64,000 nucleotides of DNA from Oscillospiraceae bacterium (GCA_015067585.1 SVMC01000006.1:1-64000); one strand, 5' to 3'; numbered from the stretch's first letter, positions 9,164 through 17,321 are shown. Numbers and translations: made by a program. Notes: generated by a model from the letters alone, not told the origin.

Positions 9164-9376
9164 GAGTCCCGGCTCCCTGCCGGGTGCGTGAAGGGCCCAC
9201 TTAAACCCACATTTTATTCACGGGATGCTGTACTTCTTATTCGGATTGCAGGCCTCCCGCCTGTACTTTGATACAGCGCGGACGTTGGAAGCAGCGAAGA
9301 ATGAGAGAGGCGACCCACCTGCCATTTTGTGCAGGTTATAACTGGGTTCTCACGGCCATGGTGGGGGCTCTCAAAA
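9164..9376 (+). ncRNA. ssrS: 6S RNA-like regulatory RNA
   Basis: The ends pair as in 6S RNA. GAGTCCC (9164-9170) pairs with GGGGCTC near 9364-9370, CGTGA with TCACG, and AACCCA with TGGGTT, leaving a large central bubble. The 3' half has the GGCGACCCACCTG run that I recall from Firmicutes 6S RNAs. 6S RNA mimics an open promoter and sequesters sigma-A RNA polymerase. Exact ends are approximate. The first 20 bases can also form a local hairpin (CCCGGC/GCCGGG). A covariance-model search would settle the identity. Confidence 0.72.
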
Positions 9377-9382
9377 AGCCGG

Positions 9383-9419
9383 ATGGCAGCATGTCAGCAT
9401 ATGATGTGCTGCCATTTTT
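9383..9419 (+). terminator. Intrinsic terminator after the 6S-like RNA
   Basis: ATGGCAGCA (9383-9391) pairs with TGCTGCCAT (9407-9415), followed by TTTT. It would end the 6S-like transcript. Confidence 0.75.
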
Positions 9420-9513
9420 CTGCCCATGACGGTAAATTGGCGGTTCGGACGGGGATCCAAACAAGATATTGTGTCTGCATGAAAAAAATATTGTATTTTT
9501 TTGAAATTTACTA

Positions 9514-9542
9514 TTGATTTTTTCTGCATGAGCAGATATAAT
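9514..9542 (+). promoter_or_regulatory. Sigma-A promoter of rpsT
   Basis: TTGATT (9514-9519), a 17-base spacer and TATAAT (9537-9542) lie about 60 bases before the rpsT start. The spacer contains a small dyad CTGCATGAGCAG. Confidence 0.7.
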
Positions 9543-9602
9543 GTTTTACTGCATGAGGAAAAAATGTGCGTCATACAAACGCTATTGGAGGAGGTGTAAT
9601 CC

Positions 9603-9866
9603 GTGCCCAACATTAAATCTGCAAAGAAAAGAGTTCTGATTTCCAAGGTCGAGAACGAGCGTAACAAGGCTGCAAAGTCTGCCCTCAAGACGACCGTGAA
9701 GAAATTTGACGCCGCCGTCGAAGCCGGTAACAAAGAGCAGGCCGATAGCGCTTACAAGGCAGCCGTTAAGGTCGTTGATCAGGCTGTGAAAAAGGGTATT
9801 CTTCACAAGAACACTGCAGCGCGCAAGAAGAGCAGCATGACCGTCAAGATGAACAAGCTCGCTTAA
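9603..9866 (+). CDS. rpsT: 30S ribosomal protein S20
   Basis: An 87-residue, Lys/Ala-rich helical protein starting MPNIKSAKKRV, the hallmark N-terminus of S20, which binds 16S rRNA early in 30S assembly. The start is GTG at 9603, preceded by GGAGGAGGTGTAATCC. The gene is monocistronic, with its own promoter and a strong terminator. In many Clostridia gpr lies near rpsT, and here gpr is about 2.7 kb away. Confidence 0.97.
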   Translation: MPNIKSAKKRVLISKVENERNKAAKSALKTTVKKFDAAVEAGNKEQADSAYKAAVKVVDQAVKKGILHKNTAARKKSSMTVKMNKLA

Positions 9867-9887
9867 TTTGCCGTAGCATGAAAATAT

Positions 9888-9917
9888 CTCCTTCCCGGAT
9901 CCGGGAAGGAGTTTTTC
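9888..9917 (+). terminator. Intrinsic terminator of rpsT
   Basis: CTCCTTCCCGG/CCGGGAAGGAG form a perfect 12-bp palindromic stem (9888-9911) followed by TTTTT. It may also serve the convergent tcdA gene. Confidence 0.9.
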
Positions 9918-9920
9918 ATT

Positions 9921-10640
9921 TTATTGGGCTGAATCCTCAATCAGCTGCTGCACCACGAAGCCTGAGAGCATGAGGCCCGCGCAGGAGGGTACCCAAGACA
10001 CGGAGGCAGGTACCGATCTGCGGCCCTCAGGGGGCGCCTCAAGGGGCAGGGGAGTGATGGGAAGCTCCTGACTATACAGTACCTTGTGATGGTTGATGCC
10101 CCGGGCACGCAGTTCCTTACGCACCACACGGGCGAGGGGACAGCCGGTGGTTTTGGAAATGTCAGTGATGCAAAACTGCATGGGGTCCAGCTTATTTCCG
10201 GTGCCCATGGCACTGATGATGGGGATATCCCTGTTTATGGCATTTTCGATCAGGCTCAGCTTGCAGGACACGGTATCAATGGCATCGATGATATAGTCGT
10301 AGTGCTCTGTGAAGAAGAGCTCCTTATCTGCCTCGGTATAGCTGCGGACAAGGGAGCGGACCCGGCATTCCGGGTTGATGTCAAGGATGCGCTGTGCCAT
10401 CACATCGGACTTGTTCTGCCCGACGGTGGAATGGAGCGCGCAAAGCTGGCGGTTGATGTTGGTGACGCTGACCGTATCGTTGTCCACAAGGGTCAGGCGG
10501 CCTACACCGGCTCTTGCCAGTGCCTCCGCGCTGTAGCTGCCCACGCCGCCGATGCCGAACACCGCCACATGGCTTTGCCGCAGCTTCTTTAAAGCATCCT
10601 CGCCAAACATCATTTCTTCTCTCAGAAATTCCTTACCCAT
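9921..10640 (-). CDS. tcdA: tRNA threonylcarbamoyladenosine dehydratase (TcdA/ThiF-like)
   Basis: The E1-like enzyme dehydrates and cyclises t6A at tRNA position 37 to ct6A using ATP. The 239-residue protein has the nucleotide-binding motif GIGGVGSYSAEALARAG, the acidic VDNDTVSVTNINRQ motif after it, and the ThiF/MoeB fold throughout. Length and N-terminus (MGKEFLREEM) fit TcdA rather than the thiamine or molybdopterin adenylyltransferases, and no sulfur-carrier gene is adjacent. Confidence 0.85.
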   Translation of the reverse strand: MGKEFLREEMMFGEDALKKLRQSHVAVFGIGGVGSYSAEALARAGVGRLTLVDNDTVSVTNINRQLCALHSTVGQNKSDVMAQRILDINPECRVRSLVRSYTEADKELFFTEHYDYIIDAIDTVSCKLSLIENAINRDIPIISAMGTGNKLDPMQFCITDISKTTGCPLARVVRKELRARGINHHKVLYSQELPITPLPLEAPPEGRRSVPASVSWVPSCAGLMLSGFVVQQLIEDSAQ

Positions 10641-10669
10641 AGGATCGACCTCAAATCATGGAAAATTTC

Positions 10670-10696
10670 AGCCTGCCGGATATGCTCCGGCAGGCT
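10670..10696 (-). terminator. Terminator of the foldase gene
   Basis: AGCCTGCCGGA and TCCGGCAGGCT form an 11-bp stem with a five-base loop just after the foldase stop codon. On the minus strand it is followed by GAAATTTTC. Confidence 0.7.
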
Positions 10697-10715
10697 GTTA
10701 CTTATCAAGCGGGAA

Positions 10716-12341
10716 TTAGTTCTCGATGGTGATTTCGGGAGTGGTGGAATCGGAGGAGCCGAGAATCATATCGGTGCGCAGATATCCGATGCCTTCATCC
10801 AGAATGGTAGCTTCGTAGTCTGCAATCAGCTCTTCGGACCATACAGTGTAGTCGTCTTCCTTCAGATGGCTGACGATCATAGACTCGCGGTATTCTTCGC
10901 CTTCGCCAACGAAATACAGGACATGATAACCGTACTGGCTGTAAACGATACCGGTATCGCCGGGCTGACGGCTTTCATCGTAGCACCAGTCTTCAAATTC
11001 TTCCACCATCATGCCACGGTAGACACCTTCGTACAGACCGCCTTCAGCGGTGTCAAAGGACTTCTCGTCTGCCAGCGCAGCAAAGCTTTCTTCGGTGGCA
11101 TCGCCTGCCTGCCAGTCAGCCAGGATCTGCTCAGCTTCAGCCTTGGCAGCTTCCAGAGCGGCTTCGGAATTGGTATCGGCAGTGCCGTCACCGTCCAGGT
11201 CTTCATCCACTTCGGGACTGATCAGGATGTGGCGGACATTCATAGTGTTGTACTTGTTATCGTTGATACCGATGAAGTATACAGCATAGTAGCCGGTGCT
11301 ACCATCGGAGAGATAAGTGGTATCGCCCATCTCACGGGCTTCATCAAAGAGCCACTCCTGGATGGTGGTGTTCACATTTTCGTAGGGAGCGTTTTCATAC
11401 AGGGTTGCGTTGGGATCTTCATAGCTTGCCTTGGAAGCTTCGCTGGCCAGATTGTAGGCACCTTCGATGAAGTTGGCTTCGTTGCCCTTGGAATCTTCTG
11501 CCAGCTTCTTGGCATCGGCTTCAGCGGCTTCGAGAGCGGCAGCATCCTCTTCTTCAGTGGTTTCTTCAGCATCTGCATTCTTATAGTTGTTGGCGCTGAT
11601 GTAGAAGGAACGGTAGGAAACACTGCTGAAGATTGCGGGATTTTCTGCGTCCAGAGCGGAGATCTGCTCATCGGTATAAGTACGGTCTGCGTCTACCTTC
11701 TGTGCGTATTCAGCGGCGGTCATGTGGATGCGCTGATATTCACGATAGGACTTTTCGGAGCTGCCCTGGCCGTAGATCTGAGTGAAGTACTGCTTGAGGG
11801 AGGTAAAGCCATTGGCCTTTGCGGTTTCCTTCAGTTCCTTCAGACCTTCGTCAATGGTCTTTTCGCTTTCAGCGGAAAGGGTATAGCCGGCTTCCTTTGC
11901 TGCGTCATATGCGGCGTAGTCATACTTTGCGCTCTGAGCAGCTGTTGCGATGAAGTAATCGGCCCAGGTTTCACCGGTTTCTTCGTTATAAACCTGCTCA
12001 TCCAGGGGGAGGGAGGGATCAGTCATAACATAGCTCAGATAAGAGCCATAGTTCTGATAGAAGTTGTTGATGGCATCGTAATAGTAGTAGCTGAATTCAG
12101 TAGAAGAAAGCTCATGGTTGCCAACTTTCAGGGCAGCGGTCTGACGGGGTGCCAGTTTGGGCTGGATCAGAAGGCCGTAAACACAGCCTGCCAGGATGGC
12201 GACAGCCACAACGGCAGCGATAATGCCGACCAGAACATTCTTAGTCTTTTTCTTTTTGGCCTCTGCAGCCTTTGCCTGCTTGTCGGTCTGGCCGGAATTG
12301 GCAAGCTCCAAGCGCTTTTTTCTTTCGCGTGATGCACTCAT
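10716..12341 (-). CDS. Membrane-anchored peptidyl-prolyl isomerase (PrsA/SurA-like foldase)
   Basis: The 541-residue protein has a strongly basic cytoplasmic N-terminus, one membrane segment at about 35-58 and a large extracytoplasmic part. A SurA_N-like helical region is followed by a parvulin (PpiC) domain containing NVRHILISPEVDED and ending near GYHVLYFVGEG. It should help exported proteins fold outside the membrane. Long Ala/Glu-rich helices are consistent with a chaperone lobe. Unlike Bacillus PrsA it is anchored by a helix, not a lipid. It is monocistronic and divergent from gpr. Confidence 0.85.
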   Translation of the reverse strand: MSASRERKKRLELANSGQTDKQAKAAEAKKKKTKNVLVGIIAAVVAVAILAGCVYGLLIQPKLAPRQTAALKVGNHELSSTEFSYYYYDAINNFYQNYGSYLSYVMTDPSLPLDEQVYNEETGETWADYFIATAAQSAKYDYAAYDAAKEAGYTLSAESEKTIDEGLKELKETAKANGFTSLKQYFTQIYGQGSSEKSYREYQRIHMTAAEYAQKVDADRTYTDEQISALDAENPAIFSSVSYRSFYISANNYKNADAEETTEEEDAAALEAAEADAKKLAEDSKGNEANFIEGAYNLASEASKASYEDPNATLYENAPYENVNTTIQEWLFDEAREMGDTTYLSDGSTGYYAVYFIGINDNKYNTMNVRHILISPEVDEDLDGDGTADTNSEAALEAAKAEAEQILADWQAGDATEESFAALADEKSFDTAEGGLYEGVYRGMMVEEFEDWCYDESRQPGDTGIVYSQYGYHVLYFVGEGEEYRESMIVSHLKEDDYTVWSEELIADYEATILDEGIGYLRTDMILGSSDSTTPEITIEN

Positions 12342-12566
12342 GGTGATTCATCCTCTCAGTTTCTTTGGAATTCGATGGGGTCGCGTAATGCGAGCAATCT
12401 TTTGTCATTATATCGAATGTCATGTCAGGATGCAAGTTCTTTTTTTACGAACTGCACAAGTTGTTTTAAGAAAATGAAAACCGTTCGCCGTTTTGCATAT
12501 TTCGTGGTATTGGGAGAAAACTGTAGGGGAGGAGATTCTGATGATTTATGTGTGAAAGGGAGTGTG

Positions 12567-13388
12567 ATGAGGCAAATGAAGAGAACAGACCTTGCAGTGG
12601 AGGCCCATCAGCTGTGGCGCCGGGCGGAGAAACGAGCATCCATGCCAGGTGTTCAGGTAGAAACAAAATCCCGTGGCCCCCTGCAGACTACAATTGTGAA
12701 GATTCTGGATGAAGAAGGGGCGCAGGCTCTGGGTAAACCCAAGGGTACCTATCTTTCCATGGAGCTTGGCAGCCGATACGGCTGCGTACGGGCAGAGGCG
12801 GCACGGCAGCTTGCGGGGCATCTGAAAAAATTACTGCCCAAAGATACACAAAAGCATATCATGGTGGTGGGCTTGGGAAACCGATCTGTCACCCCGGATG
12901 CCTTAGGGCCGAGGACCGTGGATCAGCTTCTCATCTCACGCCATGTGGCGGACGCCTATCAGGGACTTCGTCCCGTTTCAGCCATCTGTCCCGGGGTCAA
13001 AGGGCAGACAGGCCTGGAGAGTCTTGAAATCGTTCAAAGCGTGCTGCGCAGCACAGAGCCTTCCTGCGTCATTGTGATCGATGCTCTTGCTGCCGCAGAG
13101 ATCTCTCATATCGGAAGCGTTGTCCAGATCGCGGATACCGGGATCCAGCCCGGTTCCGGAGTGGGAAATCGCCGGTCAGCCTTTGACCGCAAAACCCTGG
13201 GAATTCCCGTGTATGCCATAGGCGTTCCAACGGTAACGGATATGGATCGAGCAGAATCCGGCATGATCGTAACCAGTGCGGAGATCGATGAGTGCATCGA
13301 GGGAATGGCGAAAATGCTGTCCATGGCGCTTAATGAGGCATTGCAGCCGGAACTTTCCACAGAGGAAATTGCGGAATTTGTTATGTAG
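12567..13388 (+). CDS. gpr: GPR germination endopeptidase
   Basis: GPR degrades the small acid-soluble proteins that coat spore DNA, feeding amino acids to the outgrowing cell. The protein is 273 residues from the ATG at 12567 (GAAAGGGAG just upstream); the frame extends further but without a ribosome binding site. The N-terminal KRTDLAVEAH stretch resembles the self-cleavage region of the zymogen, and VVGLGNRSVTPDALGP is the family signature. Its presence indicates a spore former. It is slightly shorter than Bacillus GPR (about 370). Confidence 0.93.
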   Translation: MRQMKRTDLAVEAHQLWRRAEKRASMPGVQVETKSRGPLQTTIVKILDEEGAQALGKPKGTYLSMELGSRYGCVRAEAARQLAGHLKKLLPKDTQKHIMVVGLGNRSVTPDALGPRTVDQLLISRHVADAYQGLRPVSAICPGVKGQTGLESLEIVQSVLRSTEPSCVIVIDALAAAEISHIGSVVQIADTGIQPGSGVGNRRSAFDRKTLGIPVYAIGVPTVTDMDRAESGMIVTSAEIDECIEGMAKMLSMALNEALQPELSTEEIAEFVM

Positions 13389-13672
13389 TTGTATTTTGCT
13401 TTATGTTAACGGATTATTCATAAAGATATGGGCGCAAGCCTGTGGATAAACCTGTGGAGAATGTGAAAAAGTTTGTGCCTGCCGAGCTTTCCCAGGACAG
13501 ACGGAAGAATTCAAATGGGATTTTCTTGTATATCCTGTCGAATAATACGAATGATTATGTCAAAGAGAGGGCATTACGTCTACGGTTTGATTTCATTATT
13601 GAACTGCGTTCCCCTGCAAAAAGTTGCGATTTTACTTTTTTGAAGGAAAATGACAGAAAAGAAAAATTAGTA
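13389..13672 (+). other. Non-coding stretch upstream of tRNA-Leu
   Basis: I see no convincing gene here. An open frame from 13442 runs into the tRNA and has no family resemblance. The stretch becomes AT-rich towards the tRNA promoter. Confidence 0.5.
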
Positions 13673-13701
13673 TTGACAAATTATGCTTCAGTCATTATAA
13701 T
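13673..13701 (+). promoter_or_regulatory. Consensus sigma-A promoter of tRNA-Leu
   Basis: TTGACA (13673-13678), a 17-base spacer and TATAAT (13696-13701), a perfect consensus, lie 25 bases before the tRNA. Confidence 0.9.
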
Positions 13702-13726
13702 AAATGAGCGCTGTAAAGTGCGCCAT

Positions 13727-13811
13727 GCGGAAGTGCTGGAATAGGTAGACAGGCACGTTTGAGGTGCGTGTGTCAACCGACGTGAGAGTTCAAGTCTCTT
13801 CTTCCGCACCA
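13727..13811 (+). tRNA. tRNA-Leu (GAG)
   Basis: The acceptor arms GCGGAAG and CTTCCGC pair. There is a long class II variable arm, the anticodon GAG sits in TTTGAGGTG, the T arm is GAGTTCAAGTCTC, and the CCA end is encoded (13809-13811). It has its own consensus promoter and is followed at once by a terminator. Confidence 0.95.
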
Positions 13812-13858
13812 AAAAGAAACGACAATTTCCGTCAGGGAATTGTCGTTTCTTTTTGGTG
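13807..13858 (+). terminator. Long perfect hairpin terminator of tRNA-Leu
   Basis: Positions 13807-13830 pair with 13835-13858 (24 pairs with G.U allowed, GTCA loop). The A-tract following the tRNA pairs with the T-tract, so it can act in either direction. The CCA end of the tRNA lies inside the stem. Confidence 0.85.
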
Positions 13859-13977
13859 TTCTCTTCTCTTTTTGTTCTTCACTATTCTCTCTTCTCAAGA
13901 AGAAATTGTCGTTTCCAGAGAATAATGAAAAGTGAAGAGAGAAAAGAAAATGTGCTTTGCTTCACAAAGATATATAA
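13859..13977. repeat. AT-rich imperfect inverted repeat with a copy of the terminator arm
   Basis: TTCACTATTCTCT near 13880 is the inverse of AGAGAATAATGAA near 13917. Between them AAATTGTCGTTTC repeats the right arm of the preceding tRNA terminator. No gene is seen. Confidence 0.4.
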
Positions 13978-13985
13978 ATGAATGC

Positions 13986-14011
13986 CGGACACCACAATTC
14001 TGTGGTGTCCG
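13986..14011 (-). terminator. Hairpin downstream of the lipoprotein gene
   Basis: CGGACACCACA and TGTGGTGTCCG form an 11-bp stem with a four-base loop, 21 bases after the lipoprotein stop codon. The T-tract is weak, so its efficiency as a terminator is uncertain. Confidence 0.5.
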
Positions 14012-14031
14012 ATTATTTGAAATATTTAAGA

Positions 14032-14715
14032 TCAGTAATCAAAGGTGGAGGAGCTTACCAGCATATAGAGGTAGCCGTCTTCGCCTTCGATGAAGATGGA
14101 GCCGCTCTCGTTTACCAGAGGTACGGTGGCGCCGTCCAAGGAGATGGTGCCCTTCATACCGTTCCAGGTGTAGCTGCCCAGCTTGTTGGCGCTGCCGTTG
14201 CTGGCTTCCAGAGTGCCGTCGGCAAAGAAATGGTAGGTAATGCCCTCGGTTTCCCAGGTGGAGTCCCGCAGATCAATGGCGTTGGGATCCTCGGAGGTAA
14301 CATCCACGCCGGATACAGCGCCGGCTGCTTTGGCTTCGGCTTCTGCCAGAGCTTCCTCAGTGGGAGTGGGAACCGCTTCTGCCCGGTCAAAGCGGAAGGT
14401 CATATTGTCCTCACTGGTGGCGACCAGCTTCTCTTCTTCGTAGGTCACGGTGTAGTTTGCGCTGCCATAGACCATCTTGCAAACGCCGTCTTCGATGGCA
14501 TATCCGCCGGCGTAGTCTTCGTACTCGATACCGTCGGCATTATAAGTCTTGATGGTGCCGTCTGCGTTGAATACATAGTAGTCGCCGGTATAGTTCCAGA
14601 CGGTATCGGAAAGATCGATGGGGAATTCCTTCTCCTTCGCGCAGCCGCTCAGCAGGCTGAGGCTAAGTACAAGGCAGAGGGTAAGGATCAGCGTGATTTT
14701 GTATGTTTTTTTCAT
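14032..14715 (-). CDS. Lipoprotein with two copies of a lipocalin-like module
   Basis: A 227-residue protein from the ATG at 14715 (AAGGAG upstream). A signal peptide ends in lipobox LLSGC with Cys25. The mature part has two related units. Each starts with an Asp-Leu-x-Asp-(Thr/Ser)-x-Trp motif and continues with a xxFxADGT strand-turn: DLSDTVWNYTG in the first, DLRDSTWETEG in the second. This looks like an internal duplication of a small beta-barrel module. No enzyme motif is seen and the function is unknown. The neighbouring gene also encodes a lipoprotein. Confidence 0.72.
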   Translation of the reverse strand: MKKTYKITLILTLCLVLSLSLLSGCAKEKEFPIDLSDTVWNYTGDYYVFNADGTIKTYNADGIEYEDYAGGYAIEDGVCKMVYGSANYTVTYEEEKLVATSEDNMTFRFDRAEAVPTPTEEALAEAEAKAAGAVSGVDVTSEDPNAIDLRDSTWETEGITYHFFADGTLEASNGSANKLGSYTWNGMKGTISLDGATVPLVNESGSIFIEGEDGYLYMLVSSSTFDY

Positions 14716-14804
14716 AATGATGCTCCTTGCGATGGTAAGACCAATGGCCTGATATGTTTGTGGTGCTATTGTAGCATAGGGGAGGATAATTTTCAATTAC
14801 GGTT

Positions 14805-15923
14805 TTAATTATTTATCCAATTGTCGTAATCTGGGGAAGAATCTACGGATGCTCTGAAAAGCAATTTGCCGCTATCATCGTAACCGGAATAAACCGTTTC
14901 TGTGTAGTACCATATGCTGCTGACGGCAGGTGGAGTATTTTCATAGACTCCGGTATTGTTCTCAGAGACGATCAGGAAAAAATCACCGTAATCAATAAAG
15001 GCTGTGGGTGTTCCTGCATCAAAATCATTCAGAAGGGGAGTGCTTTTATACACGGGAGCGCCGTCTTTTTCTCCGAGCTGTGTGTCAGAGAAATCTCTGC
15101 CGGGTGAGCGTTTCTTTTTAATAATCTCAAGGTCATCGTCTACCGTAAAAACCCACTTCACAGGGTATCCACCAGAGTTGGAGCCGGTAAAGTCTCCATC
15201 GTCAGATTGGGCGCTGATCGATAGCACAAAATGGTCACCGGATCGCTCTGCAAAATGTAGGTCATCAAAATCAGAACCGGCAATGCATTGGGTATTCGAT
15301 AGTTCCCCGTTTTCGTTGAGCCTTGCCATATAAATGTCTGTTTGAGGATTTATGCCCCTGTTTTTCGTTTTGTATTTCTGAATCGTTCCGAAGAAGTAAA
15401 ACTGTCCGTTTTTCTCGAAACAATATTCCAATGCCCGGCCTTCCATATCTTCTAAAGCTGTGTCAAACTGAACATTTCCGTCTTTATCGCATTTTATCAC
15501 CCGGGAGGCAAAGCCTTTGTCGCTTGCCCAAGTATTTTGACCGTAAGCATAGTCCTGAAAACCAAACACGAACAGGAAGCCACCCTCCGCTGTGGCTGTC
15601 AGGGTGGTGACATGGTATGCATCATCGGAGCTGCAGGTATATGCCGCAAGCTCTTTTCCGTAGAGATCCATCATCCGGATCTGATGGGTGACGGTTCTGT
15701 TTTCTTGATCGGAAGAGAGGATATCTGATTTTAAAACTCTTCCATCAAAGGCAGTGACATCTTTCCAAAGGTTGTTCTCAACGATCTCAATGAGTTCGTC
15801 CGGGATCTGTCCAACTTGCTCGACGGGTTTAAGTACCTCCTGCTGCATTGGAGGTTGAGGATCGGAGCATCCGGACAGAAGGAGAAGAAAGAGAAAGAGG
15901 AAGGCAATGTATTGCTTTTTCAT
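14805..15923 (-). CDS. Lipoprotein of unknown function, beta-propeller-like
   Basis: 372 residues with a signal peptide and lipobox LLSGC (Cys19). The mature protein consists of short beta-strand units with recurrent Phe-Gly/Tyr-Phe turns, as in surface-bound propeller proteins. No catalytic motif is recognised. It is encoded 89 bases upstream of the preceding lipoprotein gene on the same strand. Base composition is more AT-rich than the neighbouring housekeeping genes, which may point to later acquisition. Confidence 0.6.
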   Translation of the reverse strand: MKKQYIAFLFLFLLLLSGCSDPQPPMQQEVLKPVEQVGQIPDELIEIVENNLWKDVTAFDGRVLKSDILSSDQENRTVTHQIRMMDLYGKELAAYTCSSDDAYHVTTLTATAEGGFLFVFGFQDYAYGQNTWASDKGFASRVIKCDKDGNVQFDTALEDMEGRALEYCFEKNGQFYFFGTIQKYKTKNRGINPQTDIYMARLNENGELSNTQCIAGSDFDDLHFAERSGDHFVLSISAQSDDGDFTGSNSGGYPVKWVFTVDDDLEIIKKKRSPGRDFSDTQLGEKDGAPVYKSTPLLNDFDAGTPTAFIDYGDFFLIVSENNTGVYENTPPAVSSIWYYTETVYSGYDDSGKLLFRASVDSSPDYDNWINN

Positions 15924-16166
15924 GGTGCGATCAACTACTTTCTATATCACAGAACAATGCGTTTACAATGGTCAATTATCGTTAGTTTAGCAAATTATTT
16001 TTAGAAAAACAAGTTTTTATCGATCGCGAAGGGGAGAGAACTCGATTATTTTTTCGCAATTCTCTTGGCTAATTTTTTCTGAGTCCTGTCATTAGTAGGA
16101 TACTTTTGTAAACAAAGTGATCACCTTTCAACTCTTTAAGTACAAATCTACAGTAGAGTGAGCCTT

Positions 16167-16625
16167 TTATACGATGTTTCTTTTAATGGTTTCTAAAATA
16201 TCTTTTTCTTCATCTTTGCCATAGGAAAAAAGTGTGAAAGTTACTTTTCTGCCATCTTTTAAGCCTAATGTGTGAAAGAAACAATCCTCAGAAATAATCT
16301 TATCGCCCGGTAAAAAATTGCTTTTGACAGAACCTATTTCGCTCCACTTAACAACAGTTTTTTGAAAAACCATTTTCCCATTGATTGATACACCCCTTGG
16401 TAAAATGATTTTTTCATTGTCTATGCTCAATACACGTGTCCTTTCGGCAAGATAACAAATAAGAAAAAGCATACCAAGCAATCCACCCAATAATGTAAAT
16501 CCGATGGAAAACGAAACATTTGATATTTTAGCAAATATAAGAATGATACCAGAAAGAAACACTATTCCGCAGACCAAAGTAACTGCAGCCAACCATTTAA
16601 GTGCAGTTGGTGCGTATATTTTCAT
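16167..16625 (-). CDS. Small membrane protein with a PH-like soluble domain
   Basis: 152 residues from the ATG at 16625, which has AAGGAGA upstream; the frame extends further but without an SD. Two hydrophobic segments (about residues 9-31 and 38-58) are followed by a soluble domain with strands around VLSIDNEKIILPRG and a Trp-Ser-Glu-Ile motif, resembling bacterial PH-like domains. Function is unknown. The gene is AT-rich compared with its surroundings and sits next to the hairpin-array repeat. Confidence 0.6.
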   Translation of the reverse strand: MKIYAPTALKWLAAVTLVCGIVFLSGIILIFAKISNVSFSIGFTLLGGLLGMLFLICYLAERTRVLSIDNEKIILPRGVSINGKMVFQKTVVKWSEIGSVKSNFLPGDKIISEDCFFHTLGLKDGRKVTFTLFSYGKDEEKDILETIKRNIV

Positions 16626-16730
16626 TTTGCATTCTCCTTTGCAAATTAAAAGATAAGACGAGCAATTTGTTTTCGGCCATAAATGCACCTTCTTTCAATG
16701 GTACTGTAACATAAGATGTTGCGTTTTTCA

Positions 16731-16896
16731 ATGATATATCGCTTGCGCAATATGATATACGGCGATGCCGTATGATATATTTGCGAAGCAAATATGATAT
16801 AATATCCGTTCCCTTCATATGCTGAAGGCATATATCATCCACGATAGTGGATATCATATCGAAGATATATCACCCGGTCCGAGAGGAACGGATATC
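16731..16896. repeat. Array of small hairpins separated by ATGATAT/ATATCAT
   Basis: At least four short stem-loops follow each other: ACGGC/GCCGT, TTTGC/GCAAA, CTTCA/TGAAG and ATCCAC/GTGGAT, each with a 3-5 base loop. They are joined by ATGATAT on the left half and its inverse ATATCAT on the right half, so the spacers can also pair. An outer arm ATATCCGTTCC (16802) is the inverse of GGAACGGATAT (16885). No coding potential; probably a dispersed palindromic element. Confidence 0.7.
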
Positions 16897-16899
16897 ATT

Positions 16900-16941
16900 G
16901 TAAAAAGCCTGATTTGTCGGTCGACAAATCAGGCTTTTTAC
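16900..16941 (-). terminator. Terminator of the tRNA-Ser pair
   Basis: A perfect 19-bp stem (16900-16918 with 16923-16941) whose arms end in A5 and T5. It lies directly after the second tRNA-Ser on the minus strand. Confidence 0.9.
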
Positions 16942-16942
16942 A

Positions 16943-17034
16943 TGGCGGAGAAGAAGGGATTTGAACCCTTGCGCGCTTTTTAGACGCCTACTCCCTTAGC
17001 AGGGGAGCCCCTTCGGCCTCTTGGGTACTTCTCC
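16943..17034 (-). tRNA. tRNA-Ser (GCT)
   Basis: Acceptor arms GGAGAAG/CTTCTCC pair. It has a class II long variable arm, anticodon GCT within CCTGCTAAGGG, a T arm with GGTTCAAAT, and an encoded CCA. It lies 32 bases after tRNA-Ser(TGA) on the same strand and probably the same transcript. Confidence 0.95.
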
Positions 17035-17066
17035 GAATCTGTTCTCATTATTCAGTTAGAAGAGAT

Positions 17067-17155
17067 TGGCGGAGAGAGTGGGATTCGAACCCACGGCACA
17101 TTGCTGTGTCACTGGTTTTCAAGACCAGCTCCTTAAACCGCTCGGACATCTCTCC
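17067..17155 (-). tRNA. tRNA-Ser (TGA)
   Basis: Acceptor arms GGAGAGA/TCTCTCC pair. It has a long variable arm, anticodon TGA within GTCTTGAAAAC, a T arm with GGTTCGAAT, and an encoded CCA. It is first in the two-tRNA unit. Confidence 0.95.
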
Positions 17156-17177
17156 GTGCATCTTTGAGACGCTAACT

Positions 17178-17206
17178 ATATTACCATGTCCTTGCACATT
17201 TGTCAA
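17178..17206 (-). promoter_or_regulatory. Sigma-A promoter of the tRNA-Ser pair
   Basis: On the minus strand, TTGACA (17201-17206), a 17-base spacer and TAATAT (17178-17183), about 23 bases before the tRNA. Confidence 0.8.
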
Positions 17207-17321
17207 CAAATTCTTTTCAGGACATTGTAATTTGTTTTCAAATGCTGTATGATATATAAAATGCCATAGTATGGGCCATTTTATGCAGGCTCTGTTTGAA
17301 GATTTTTGAGGAGGTGACCGG

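Noticed and set aside
10866-12332. 488-residue open frame antisense to the foldase gene
   Set aside because: Shadow of the foldase gene. It is rich in Gly/Ile/Val in the way complementary frames of Glu/Ala-rich genes are, with no domain.
13442-13744. 100-residue open frame before tRNA-Leu
   Set aside because: It overlaps the tRNA promoter and the tRNA itself, has no SD and no family resemblance.
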